Shown here one piece after another: positions 57,651 to 64,000 of a stretch of DNA of 64,000 nt. This DNA comes from a virus. The translations under genes and the position numbers were made by a program. The first letter of the stretch is position 1. Each line of letters opens with the position of its first letter. The notes under the pieces were generated by a model, which was given only the letters and a program-made list of their open reading frames with translations, was not told the DNA's origin and ran no database searches. Where the stretch lies: positions 30,101 to 94,100 of the IMG/VR virus record IMGVR_UViG_3300032242_001916. One strand, given 5' to 3'.

Positions 57651-59630
57651 ATGAACATTATTTTTACTTCCGACCAACTTCAAGAAGTGGTCGATGCCTA
57701 CTCTAAAGTAGATGAATTTGTATTTGACGTAGAAACGTCAGGCCCACACCGTGGAGATCCACGTCAGAATGCTGTCGTATGGATTGCACTAGCCACAGAG
57801 GGCCGTGTAGATGTAATTCCTATGGGGCACCCAAATGGTGACTACATTCGAACAGACTACCCATTGCTGCCATCCGCTAAGATCCGTCAGGCTAAGGGTC
57901 TTAATGTACGTCCTCAGGACTACAGCAAGGATGAAAAGAAAGCGACCAAAGTATTTACTGAGGCGCCTGAGCAACTAACTCCCGGGGAAGTCTTTAAGGC
58001 TCTGAAGCCGCTCTTTAGGAGTAATCAGACCAAGGTTGGGCATAACGTCAAGTTCGACTTGCAGAGTATATCCAAGTACATCGGTGGCCTACCTAGCCCA
58101 GAGTATGGTTGCACACTTATTGCATCTTTTATCTTAGATAATCAGAATCGCCTTAACGGTCTTGGTCTTGACGACTGCTTGAAGCGTGAGTTTGGCTACC
58201 AGATGGTCAAAGGCGTGGGTAAAGAAATTGAAGCCCATAGTTTTGACGACGTTGCTACCTACGCTGGACTAGACGCCGAATGGACTTGGAAGCTTTGGAA
58301 GAAGCTTTCTGCTCGTCTAGTAACCGACAAACTTTCAAAGCTTTTTGCTTTAGAGATGGATGTGCTTGAAGTCATTTGCAACATGGAACTACGTGGTGCG
58401 GATATTGATATGTCGGCCCTATCTACTCTTAAAGTAGCTCTTGAAAAGCAGCTAGAAGACTGCAAAGCAGACATCTATCTTGCTGCTGGTAAAGCCTTTA
58501 ACATCAATAGTGTTAAGGAAAAGCAGGTGCTCCTGTACACGCCTAAGAAACTAGGCGGTCGAGGACTTAAGCCAAAGGTTCCGACACCTAATGGTAAGAA
58601 GAAACTTGACGCAGGAGAAGAAACCTCCGTAGTTGATTTTTCAGTTGCTGAGCCAGCATTGCAAGCTTACGCTGGTAAAGATGATTTAGTTGATGGATTA
58701 ATCCGGTACTCGGACTTAAACAAGTTGCTTACTACCTACGTAATCCCATACTTGGGCGGGGACATTACCCGTACTTTGTTAGGTAAGAGCAAAATTGTGG
58801 CTAAGAAGAGTATCTTGCTTGATGGCAGGGTTCACACTGACTTTGTTCAGTACGGTACTGAGACGGGTCGTTTCTCTAGCCGTAACCCAAATTTACAAAA
58901 TGTCCCGGCCCCACATACCTCAAACGGTAAAGCTATTCGTAACCTGTTTATTGCTCCAGAGGGTCATAAGCTGATTGTAGCCGACTACAGTCAGATTGAG
59001 CCTAGGGTTATTGCATCCTTTTCTCAGGACCGAATCATGTGCAACTCGTACAAAGACGGCGGGGATATATACACCACAGTAGGTGATACTATGGGAGTAG
59101 ACCGCAAAGCGGGAAAGGTATTGGTTCTAGCAATGGCGTACGGCGTTGGCCCAGATAAGATCGCTGATCAAATTGGCTGTTCTTTGACGGAAGCTAAAAA
59201 TCTTCTTAATGGGTTTGCTGCAAAGTTCCCATCAATATCTCGTTACAAGCGTTCTGTGGTCTCTGAGAGTAGGAATCGTACTCCAATGCCCTACGCAACA
59301 ACCTTGTTGAAGCGTCGCCGTTATCTTCCTGACCTACGTTCTTCAGAAATTTGGAAGCGTTCTCGTGCAGAGCGTCAAGCTTTCAACACCGTAATACAGG
59401 GATCTGCTGCTGACCTTATTAAGGTTGCTATGGTTCGTGCTTATGAAATGATTCCAAAAGAGTCAAACCTAATTCTTACTGTGCACGATGAATTAGTAAC
59501 TGTTGCTCCAAACCATTTAGCAGAAGAAACTGCTGAGGCAATTCGGGCAGCAATGGAAGGCATCAACGTATTAAGTATTCCGTTAGTATCGGATCTAACA
59601 ATTGTAGAAAGGTGGGGAGACGCAAAGTGA
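57651..59630 (+). CDS. polA: Family A DNA polymerase with 3'-5' exonuclease
   Basis: 659 residues. Exonuclease motifs: FVFDVETSG (D26, E28), VGHNVKFDLQS and YAGLDAEWTW. Polymerase motif A LIVADYSQIEPRVIASFS (about 440-458), motif B RKAGKVLVLAMAYGVGP (about 485), and motif C LTVHDELVTVAP (about 609-620). It has no 5'-3' exonuclease domain, which is normal for phages. It copies the phage genome. Its stop overlaps the next GTG (GTGA). Confidence 0.93.
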   Translation: MNIIFTSDQLQEVVDAYSKVDEFVFDVETSGPHRGDPRQNAVVWIALATEGRVDVIPMGHPNGDYIRTDYPLLPSAKIRQAKGLNVRPQDYSKDEKKATKVFTEAPEQLTPGEVFKALKPLFRSNQTKVGHNVKFDLQSISKYIGGLPSPEYGCTLIASFILDNQNRLNGLGLDDCLKREFGYQMVKGVGKEIEAHSFDDVATYAGLDAEWTWKLWKKLSARLVTDKLSKLFALEMDVLEVICNMELRGADIDMSALSTLKVALEKQLEDCKADIYLAAGKAFNINSVKEKQVLLYTPKKLGGRGLKPKVPTPNGKKKLDAGEETSVVDFSVAEPALQAYAGKDDLVDGLIRYSDLNKLLTTYVIPYLGGDITRTLLGKSKIVAKKSILLDGRVHTDFVQYGTETGRFSSRNPNLQNVPAPHTSNGKAIRNLFIAPEGHKLIVADYSQIEPRVIASFSQDRIMCNSYKDGGDIYTTVGDTMGVDRKAGKVLVLAMAYGVGPDKIADQIGCSLTEAKNLLNGFAAKFPSISRYKRSVVSESRNRTPMPYATTLLKRRRYLPDLRSSEIWKRSRAERQAFNTVIQGSAADLIKVAMVRAYEMIPKESNLILTVHDELVTVAPNHLAEETAEAIRAAMEGINVLSIPLVSDLTIVERWGDAK

Positions 59631-60058
59631 GCATCTTCAAACGCAATAAAAAGAAACAGCGGGGGCTAAAAGTTATGACCCTTTCCCCAAGCGTATTAAT
59701 TCGCAAAGTCATCTATGATTCAGGATGTAAGAATCCAGAAGCAATAGCAGAGCAGCTAGGGCTTAATCGAGTATCAGATGATGTTATGGAAATGGAAGTT
59801 CAAGCAAGTGATGAGCGTATTGCTCGAATTATGAACATAATTCCAATCATTGAAGCTCATGCTACTATTTCCGCACAGGTAAGTGCCGCAGCTTATGCAG
59901 TAGGTACGCAAGAAGATGATGATGACGAAGTTGACCCAGCAATGCTAGATGCATTAGTATTGCTATTCAAGGCTGTTTCAGTATCTTCAGCAATATCATG
60001 TACGGCAGCTTTAATGGATCTTAATTTAATTTCAGGAGAGTATGAAAATGTCCAATAA
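59627..60058 (+). CDS. Hypothetical helical protein after polymerase
   Basis: 143 residues from GTG 59627, with GGGGAG upstream and overlap with the polymerase stop. ATG 59675 is an alternative start. MSIFKRNKKKQRGLKVMTLS is basic; the rest is helical (EAIAEQLGLNRVSDDVMEME, ARIMNIIPIIEAHATISAQV). No family is identified. It may assist the polymerase. Confidence 0.6.
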   Translation: MSIFKRNKKKQRGLKVMTLSPSVLIRKVIYDSGCKNPEAIAEQLGLNRVSDDVMEMEVQASDERIARIMNIIPIIEAHATISAQVSAAAYAVGTQEDDDDEVDPAMLDALVLLFKAVSVSSAISCTAALMDLNLISGEYENVQ

Positions 60059-60440
60059 TTGGTGGGCAGATAAGCTAAGCGGACAGCCTGCTCCCGCACC
60101 TCGTACATCTGCGCCTGTAGGACCAATTCCTAATGTACGTTATGTACCGGAAGGTAACGTAACTGCGACGCCGGTTAGTTACGATCCAAATCAGGATCAG
60201 CTTGTAACTAAGGCTCAGAGTGCTCGTTTAGATGACAAGTGCCCAGGTTGTTACTCCGGTAACTATTTTGCACCTACTGGTACTCAAATGAAGCGTTGCT
60301 ATGATTGTGGCTACCCTATTCTTCAAGCCGGTAGTGGTGCAGGTATGCCATCAGGTGGGGGACAAGCTGCAACACCTGCTCGTCAGGTATCTACCGCAAA
60401 CAACTTTAACCCAACAACTATCGTAGACAGGATTGGATAA
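60048..60440 (+). CDS. Zinc-ribbon protein of NWWADKL type
   Basis: 130 residues from ATG 60048 (AGGAG upstream at the right spacing; ATG 60042 is too close). MSNNWWADKLSGQPAPAPRT is a motif I know from actinophage proteins near RecA. CPGCYSGNYFA and CYDCGYPIL form a four-Cys zinc ribbon, and the rest is disordered. It is coupled by TAATG to the RecA-like gene. Possibly a recombination partner. Confidence 0.7.
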   Translation: MSNNWWADKLSGQPAPAPRTSAPVGPIPNVRYVPEGNVTATPVSYDPNQDQLVTKAQSARLDDKCPGCYSGNYFAPTGTQMKRCYDCGYPILQAGSGAGMPSGGGQAATPARQVSTANNFNPTTIVDRIG

Positions 60441-61492
60441 TGGCACTTACCGCTGAAGTATTAAAAGTAGCAGCACAGCTAAACAAAAAACATGGGGATG
60501 GAACTGTAATTATGGCTAATGAAGCCATACTTCCAAAGCGCATAACTAGCGGATCTCTAACTCTAGACGTTGTACTAGGCGGTGGCTGGCCTGTAAACCA
60601 GTGGACTGAAATCATTGGGGAGGCATCACACGGTAAGACTGCAATTGCATTAAAAACCGTAGCTGCCAATCAAGCAAAGGATCCAAATTTCACTACAGTA
60701 TGGGTTGCTGCAGAGCCTTTTGACGTTGAGTACGCACAAATGTGCGGGGTAGATACTAACCGAGTAATCTTAGTAGAGACCAACGTTATGGAAGAAGCAT
60801 ACGAAGCTGTCATCCAGTTCTGTGAGACCAAGGGCGTAGACCTAATAATTCTTGATTCACTACCAGCTTTAGTTCCAACAACTGAAGAAGAAAAGTCTAT
60901 GGATGAATCTACTGTTGGTCGAGGCGCATTGCTTACCAACAAGTTCTTCCGCAAAGTACTTCGTGCTACTAAGCGTTCGCTCACAGAAGAAGAACGTGGC
61001 ATTACCTGTATTATGATTAATCAGTTCCGTATGAAGATTGGCGTAATGCACGGAGATCCTCGTACTACTCCCGGTGGACTTGGCAAAGATTACGCTATGG
61101 CTATTCGATGCGAGGTTAAGCGTGGAGACTGGCTAGAGGTTGGTACAGGAGAGAGCAAGCGTCGTTCTGGTCAAACTATCAAAGTACGTACTATCAAAAA
61201 CAAGACCTTCCCACCTCAGCAGACCGCGTATGTAGACTTTTGGTTTGCTGAAGGCGGTCCTATTGACCGTGGAGACTACGATGCTGGTAAAGAGATTGTT
61301 GCTTTGTCAATCCTTAATGGTATAGTAGAACGTAAAGGTGCTTGGTTCTTCTACGGTGAGCGCAAGTGGCAAGGTGCACAAAGCCTTGTCGATTCAATCC
61401 GTGAAGAACTTGACTTAAAAGAAGAACTAAGTAAAGCTGTGATGGATACGCTAAAAGGCGTACCACCGCTTTCATTTTCAGAGGATGACTAA
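60440..61492 (+). CDS. recA: RecA-like recombinase
   Basis: 350 residues. Walker A GEASHGKT (60-67), the catalytic EPF/E turn VAAEPFDVEYAQ, LIILDSLPALVP as Walker B, and MINQFRMKIGVMHGDPRTTP for loop L2. This fits RecA/UvsX-type recombinases. It supports recombination-dependent replication and repair. It overlaps a zinc-ribbon gene upstream and a small Cys gene downstream. Confidence 0.88.
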   Translation: MALTAEVLKVAAQLNKKHGDGTVIMANEAILPKRITSGSLTLDVVLGGGWPVNQWTEIIGEASHGKTAIALKTVAANQAKDPNFTTVWVAAEPFDVEYAQMCGVDTNRVILVETNVMEEAYEAVIQFCETKGVDLIILDSLPALVPTTEEEKSMDESTVGRGALLTNKFFRKVLRATKRSLTEEERGITCIMINQFRMKIGVMHGDPRTTPGGLGKDYAMAIRCEVKRGDWLEVGTGESKRRSGQTIKVRTIKNKTFPPQQTAYVDFWFAEGGPIDRGDYDAGKEIVALSILNGIVERKGAWFFYGERKWQGAQSLVDSIREELDLKEELSKAVMDTLKGVPPLSFSEDD

Positions 61493-61701
61493 TGTTTTAC
61501 GATCTAGCTACAAAAGCCGCTAAGTACGACGTGCTTGAACAAATTGTAACCTTACTTCGTGGTTTGCATTCTCCTACTCAAGATGGTAAGAGTTGCATTG
61601 AATGTAGCCGGATTGCATGCTCAGTCACTTCTACTGGAATGGGTAGTATTCAATACCCTTGCGTAACTGCTATGACACTTGGAGCTTTTGATGAAGAGTG
61701 A
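61492..61701 (+). CDS. Small Cys protein
   Basis: 69 residues. SCIECSRIACSVTST and YPCVTAMTLG give four Cys that could bind zinc. It overlaps RecA (TAATG) and the next gene. The function is unknown; the end YPCVTAM resembles the PYPCKTIQ type seen at 63715. Confidence 0.6.
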   Translation: MFYDLATKAAKYDVLEQIVTLLRGLHSPTQDGKSCIECSRIACSVTSTGMGSIQYPCVTAMTLGAFDEE

Positions 61702-62062
61702 AGGACAGATACAGTCACAGAAGCATGAAAAGCGTTTAGAAAAGAAACTGGGTGGCAAACGCACTGCTGCATCAGGAGCCTTTTGGTCATTGAAAGGCGA
61801 TGTACGAACTGACGATCTATTGATAGAGCACAAATGGACGGGCAAGAAGCAGTTCACTATCAAGTCAGATGTATTAGAGAAGATAATAACAGAGGCCATT
61901 ATGGATGGGCGTATGCCAATCTTAGGTGTGCACCTAAATGGGAAAGACTACGTGTTACTAACTGAGGACGACTTTATTGAACTCCGAGAGTATAGGAAAG
62001 AACACGTATGCGATACGACGACGACCCCGAATGGACTTGGCGATACGACGCTAAGTGCGTAG
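61691..62062 (+). CDS. Hjc-like PD-(D/E)XK nuclease
   Basis: 123 residues from ATG 61691 with GGAG upstream. EKRLEKKLGGKRTAASGAFW, then GDVRTDDLLIEHKWTGKKQF, and the Lys/Glu region IKSDVLEKIITEAIMDGRMP. E-x-K in LLIEHK with D in GDVRTDD is a PD-(D/E)XK active site, as in archaeal-type Holliday resolvases and phage endonucleases. It probably resolves recombination junctions made by the neighbouring RecA. Confidence 0.75.
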   Translation: MKSEGQIQSQKHEKRLEKKLGGKRTAASGAFWSLKGDVRTDDLLIEHKWTGKKQFTIKSDVLEKIITEAIMDGRMPILGVHLNGKDYVLLTEDDFIELREYRKEHVCDTTTTPNGLGDTTLSA

Positions 62063-62313
62063 GGGAAGATACTGAGATCTTCTTCCCACCTAGGGATAAA
62101 GACCTCTACGGACCTATAGCAGAAAAAGCAAAAGCTATCTGTCTTGGCAAGGATGGAAGACCTCCCTGCCCGGTCAGAAAAGAGTGCTTGATCGACGCGA
62201 TAGAACGTGACGAACTCCATGGAATATGGGGCGGCTTGTCACATCGTGAAAGAAATGCTATGGTTCGTAAATATACAAACGCTGGAAAAACTTTGGAAGA
62301 ATGGTTGGAATAA
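62008..62313 (+). CDS. whiB: WhiB-family protein with widened Cys spacing
   Basis: 101 residues. Cys at 17, 45, 54 and 60: the middle pair is C-x8-C instead of the usual CxxC. GIWGGLSHRERNAM is the WhiB turn. It starts 54 bases inside the end of the nuclease gene. The altered spacing may change the Fe-S cluster. Two WhiB genes in one phage suggest a switch or division of roles. Confidence 0.88.
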   Translation: MRYDDDPEWTWRYDAKCVGEDTEIFFPPRDKDLYGPIAEKAKAICLGKDGRPPCPVRKECLIDAIERDELHGIWGGLSHRERNAMVRKYTNAGKTLEEWLE

Positions 62314-63207
62314 ATGTCACCTAAGCCGCAAAAGATCGAGAGCAAGAACTTAAAAGCATTCTTAGATGCTAATAAACGCAAGACACGTCTTACAGGACAA
62401 CTAGAGCGGTTCTTACTCGCTCAGGAGCCTGAGGATCGTCGCCAGGATGTACTGCATCCTAGTGATCTTGTTAAGTCAGAATGGTGTGCACTACATGCAT
62501 ACCACGCTCTTCGTGGAAACTATGTGGCAACGGCAGACAAGCCAACCCTACGCCTTCAGTCAATCTTTGACGAGGGCCATGCTATTCACCACAAGTGGCA
62601 AAGCTGGATTTACCGTATGGGTAATCTCTATGGTGTTTGGGAATGCAGCTACTGTAACGAAACCGTTATGGACACTTCCCCAAAGACTTGCACATTCTGT
62701 GGACATGAAAGCTTTCAGTATTTAGAAATTCCGTTAACTAGCGATGCCCATAAGATAGCAGGCAGTTCAGACGGTTGGATCAAAGGACTTGGTGAGGATT
62801 ACCTCATCGAGATTAAGTCAATTGGTGCGGGCACTCTTCGTTGGGAAGCCCCATCTATATTGGCGCAAGCGGGCGGAGACTTAGAGGTTGCCTGGAGGGC
62901 GATCAGGCAGCCTTTCCGCTCGCACTTGCTGCAAGGCCAGGTGTACCTACATCTATGTCACCTAATGGTAGAAGCCGGCCTTGCTGAATCAGCTCCAGAG
63001 TCTATTGTGTTTATCTATGAACTTAAATCAAACCAAGACTACAAAGAGTTTGAGGTCATGTATGACCCAGAGTACATTCTAGATATATTTGAAAATGCCG
63101 CCGATGTAGCATGGGCAGTTGACAACGACCGCCCACCTGCATGTAATATAGATCCAGTAAAGGGATGCAAGCGTTGCTCTACATTCCGGGAGGATACAAA
63201 TGTCTAA
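62314..63207 (+). CDS. Cas4-like Fe-S PD-(D/E)XK exonuclease
   Basis: 297 residues. Catalytic IAGSSDGWI and LIEIKSIG (about 152-170) and QVYLHL (about 209) fit a RecB/Cas4-type nuclease. C57 near the start and a C-terminal cluster ACNIDPVKGCKRC give four Cys for a possible 4Fe-4S. A separate zinc ribbon CSYCNETVMDTSPKTCTFCG is inserted near residue 110-130. It probably degrades DNA ends in recombination or replication, beside RecA and the resolvase. Confidence 0.8.
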   Translation: MSPKPQKIESKNLKAFLDANKRKTRLTGQLERFLLAQEPEDRRQDVLHPSDLVKSEWCALHAYHALRGNYVATADKPTLRLQSIFDEGHAIHHKWQSWIYRMGNLYGVWECSYCNETVMDTSPKTCTFCGHESFQYLEIPLTSDAHKIAGSSDGWIKGLGEDYLIEIKSIGAGTLRWEAPSILAQAGGDLEVAWRAIRQPFRSHLLQGQVYLHLCHLMVEAGLAESAPESIVFIYELKSNQDYKEFEVMYDPEYILDIFENAADVAWAVDNDRPPACNIDPVKGCKRCSTFREDTNV

Positions 63208-63442
63208 AGAACATATATGCCAACTTTGTTCAGCCAGCAAGAACCAACCAGAAGGCACTACACCCATTGAGTTAATTGATGGGATGTGTCGTTGGTGTAG
63301 CAATGCATGGAATTTAGGATACAACGCAGCGTTAGATGGCGAGCAGTTGGGAAAACCAATAGCGTATGTTTCACCCCTTGGCATTACTTTCTTAACTGAT
63401 GTTGAGTTAGGTGAAGAGTGTACAGAGTGTGAAGATGATTAA
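63200..63442 (+). CDS. Small CxxC protein
   Basis: 80 residues. ICQLCSASKNQPEG, MCRWCSNAW and ECTECEDD give three CxxC pairs, and GKPIAYVSPLGITFLTDVEL is beta. It overlaps both neighbours. The role is unknown. Confidence 0.65.
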   Translation: MSKEHICQLCSASKNQPEGTTPIELIDGMCRWCSNAWNLGYNAALDGEQLGKPIAYVSPLGITFLTDVELGEECTECEDD

Positions 63443-63722
63443 AGAATCAGATTGGAAACTTGACGAGTGCGACCCAAATTCTCACCTAGATGAAACTTTA
63501 ATCCGAGACTTTGTATTTGTTAGCAGGGACTTGATTCACGAAACTGATTGTGGAGATAAATGCACCTGTGAGGCTAAAGCTTTTACTAAACTGGCGGGGT
63601 TTCTATGGAAATGCTACAGCAACGGTGTTCTCCCAGAACACATTACAGACGCAGTGGTTAAATTAATGGACAAAAAACGTGTACAACTAAACACTATCTT
63701 GGAGGAAAAAATAAATGATTAA
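63435..63722 (+). CDS. Small Cys/His protein
   Basis: 95 residues from ATG 63435; an earlier start at 63411 would overlap deeply. LIHETDCGDKCTCEAKAFTK is a Cys cluster and the rest is helical (GFLWKCYSNGVLPEHITDAV). No family is recognised. Confidence 0.6.
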   Translation: MIKESDWKLDECDPNSHLDETLIRDFVFVSRDLIHETDCGDKCTCEAKAFTKLAGFLWKCYSNGVLPEHITDAVVKLMDKKRVQLNTILEEKIND

Positions 63723-63888
63723 GAAACACCCATACCGTGCTGCAGTAAAGCACATTCGTGAACTACACCACGCAGAGAAGCTCGGGACACATGCCCCAAT
63801 TACATGTGCAGTATGCCACATTCCCTACCCATGCAAAACTATCCAGTTAATTAACGATGACTTGTATGAGGATGGCGATAATGTTTAA
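63715..63888 (+). CDS. Small CxxC protein (CAVCHIPYPCKT)
   Basis: 57 residues. MIKKHPYRAAVKHIRELHHA is followed by CAVCHIPYPCKTIQLI, a near copy of the pattern in the protein at 52517-52705, so they form a small family. A GGAGGAAA site lies upstream. The function is unknown. Confidence 0.65.
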   Translation: MIKKHPYRAAVKHIRELHHAEKLGTHAPITCAVCHIPYPCKTIQLINDDLYEDGDNV

Positions 63889-63997
63889 AAAAATAATGTT
63901 TAAGTTTGTTCATAAATTTTGTAATTGGGCAATGAATGTAAAAGATGGCGAAGATGCCACATGGGTTGGCGTTTACCACATACAGGAATGGGAATAA
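63881..63997 (+). CDS. Small hypothetical protein (38 aa) at right edge
   Basis: ATG 63881 overlaps the preceding stop. MFKKIMFKFVHKFCNWAMNV then DGEDATWVGVYHIQEWE. Short and basic at the N-terminus. A further ATGA at 63997 suggests another gene starting at the window edge. Weak support. Confidence 0.45.
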   Translation: MFKKIMFKFVHKFCNWAMNVKDGEDATWVGVYHIQEWE

Positions 63998-64000
63998 TGA

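Noticed and set aside
1-64000. Integrase or lysogeny module
   Set aside because: No tyrosine or serine recombinase motif and no repressor/Cro pair is seen, so lysogeny cannot be supported from this window.

Overview
The window is most of the genome of a tailed double-stranded DNA phage with a contractile tail (myovirus type) that infects an actinobacterium. The tail type is shown by a sheath gene (28787-30910), a T4-gp19-like tube gene (30929-31552), LysM-like and gpD-like hub genes, a gpV-like spike, a gp25-like wedge and a baseplate-J protein. The host group is inferred from two WhiB-type iron-sulfur proteins (52288-52524 and 62008-62313), a DUF732-like lipoprotein, a DUF7455-like small protein and a DUF2746-like membrane/coiled-coil protein. 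The sequence is visibly AT-leaning, which points to a low-GC actinobacterium, for example a freshwater planktonic one, rather than Streptomyces or Mycobacterium. That last step is inference.

Layout. One partial gene reads leftward off the left edge (1-319). A divergent non-coding region (320-741) follows. Everything after it reads rightward in tightly packed, often ATGA/TAATG-overlapping genes. 742-4400 holds small, mostly unrecognised proteins, many with CxxC pairs, and a permuted NlpC/P60-like hydrolase. 4420-5968 is the lysis/accessory area: a secreted transglycosylase-like protein, a terminator, a lipoprotein, tRNA-Asn and an M23 endopeptidase. 6008-13939 holds further accessory and virion-associated proteins, among them an HNH protein, DUF6321-like and DUF5872-like proteins, a Dps ferritin and an abundant beta-rich virion protein. 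13941-20555 is the head module: terminase, portal, scaffold and N4-gp56-type capsid. 20679-28737 holds the adaptor, fibres, neck and tail completion. 28787-43179 holds sheath, tube, chaperones, tape measure and baseplate. 43201-48743 holds a giant baseplate/fibre fusion and a holin candidate.

48761-63997 is the replication and recombination module. It contains a winged-helix initiator-like protein, DnaC-like loader, SWIM zinc-finger protein, DnaB-like helicase, CHC2/TOPRIM primase, SNF2 helicase, putative ssDNA-binding protein, family A DNA polymerase, RecA-like recombinase, Hjc-like nuclease and a Cas4-like Fe-S nuclease. WhiB, ribbon-helix-helix and MerR-like regulators and small Cys-rich proteins are interleaved.

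Among the less ordinary features: the tail chaperone appears to be extended by a programmed +1 (or -2) frameshift at the UUU-C / GUU-UGA region near 32403-32414. A beta module of E1_FCCH type is reused in the sheath, the baseplate, the adaptor and other virion proteins. A tRNA T-arm/acceptor minihelix ending in ACCA lies in the leader of the only leftward gene. I see no integrase, capsid maturation protease or convincing small terminase subunit, and no CRISPR array.
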